From Nitrososphaerota archaeon (GTDB lineage: Archaea > Thermoproteota > Nitrososphaeria > Nitrososphaerales > Nitrosopumilaceae), in contig JAEFDA010000058.1 of the NCBI GenBank assembly GCA_016126025.1, positions 1-14,558 on the forward strand: DNA of 14,558 nt, in the 5' to 3' direction. Under the pieces are notes generated by a model that worked only from the letters and a program-made list of their open reading frames with translations, was not told where the DNA came from and searched no databases. Shown here piece after piece: positions 14,490 through 14,558 of the stretch. The translations under genes were made by a program, and so were the position numbers. Position 1 is the first letter of the stretch. Every line of letters begins with the position of its first letter.

Positions 14490-14558
14490 TTGAAGTTTGA
14501 GAGACCCGACTGGGACGAATACTTTATGCTGCAGGCAGGATTGGCCAAGCTGAGATCC
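14490..14558 (+). CDS. Probable deoxycytidylate (dCMP) deaminase, N-terminal fragment cut by window edge
   Basis: The last 69 bases read in one frame as 23 codons: KFERPDWDEYFMLQAGLAK follows the start, then LRS to the edge. The R-P-x-W-D-E-Y-F-M block at the extreme N-terminus is characteristic of dCMP deaminases, whose next segment normally carries the first zinc ligand. These enzymes make dUMP from dCMP, the substrate for thymidylate synthase. No ATG lies upstream in frame near this point, so a TTG at 14490 is the likely start; the internal ATG at residue 13 is too late because it would remove the conserved W-D-E-Y-F. The catalytic HAE and CxxC zinc motifs lie beyond the window, so the call rests on the N-terminal block alone. 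Confidence 0.75.
   Translation, partial: MKFERPDWDEYFMLQAGLAKLRS

Noticed and set aside
14242..14548. Minus-strand frames upstream of hef (14228-14548, and the hef extension to 14313)
   Set aside because: Cys/Pro-rich translations without family resemblance; the hef extension runs through its own likely TATA box, and the 14548 frame covers the dCMP deaminase start.
1..14558. CRISPR arrays, insertion sequences, tRNA or rRNA genes
   Set aside because: No regularly spaced repeats, no transposase-like protein, no terminal inverted repeats and no tRNA T-arm consensus were seen on either strand.

Overview
The window (about 56% GC by eye) looks like the genome of a marine ammonia-oxidising archaeon (Thaumarchaeota / Nitrososphaeria), most likely Cenarchaeum symbiosum or a close sponge-associated relative. 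The reasons are a complete nurA-herA-mre11-rad50 operon, a stand-alone single-domain parvulin that strongly resembles the PinA parvulin described from C. symbiosum, a Hef-type helicase without its nuclease domain, and promoters with a TATA-like box about 25-29 bases before the start codon, which implies leaderless or nearly leaderless mRNAs. Species assignment is from memory of these families, not from a search.

Layout. 1-4883 (minus): rad50 (N-terminal 321 residues, running off the left edge), mre11, herA and nurA, read in the order nurA>herA>mre11>rad50 with overlaps or a 1-base gap, i.e. the archaeal DNA-end-resection operon. 5005-6666 (minus): a double-domain ThyX-like protein just upstream of nurA, with its own TATA box. 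6667-7263: a 597-base divergent intergenic region with no recognisable gene. 7264-8916 (plus): a SWIM zinc-finger protein. 8930-12037 (minus): a large SNF2-type helicase with a C-terminal DUF3883 (NO VEIN C-terminal) domain, convergent with the SWIM gene across 13 bases. 12038-12452: intergenic, with at most one doubtful small ORF. 12453-12731 (plus): parvulin prolyl isomerase. 12739-14241 (minus): Hef/FANCM-type helicase, convergent with the parvulin gene across 7 bases. 14490-14558 (plus): the first 23 codons of a probable dCMP deaminase, cut by the right edge.

How it fits together. Almost every gene concerns DNA maintenance. NurA-HerA and Mre11-Rad50 resect double-strand breaks; Hef remodels stalled forks; the SNF2-DUF3883 and SWIM proteins form a plausible but uncharacterised DNA-remodelling or defence pair; the ThyX-like protein and dCMP deaminase belong to dTMP supply. 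The items most worth a second look are the SWIM + SNF2-DUF3883 pair with a degenerate nuclease-like motif, the two-domain ThyX whose signature residues are divided between its halves, the Asn-to-Ser change in Mre11 motif GNHD, and a PCNA-binding-like tail on the Hef helicase.
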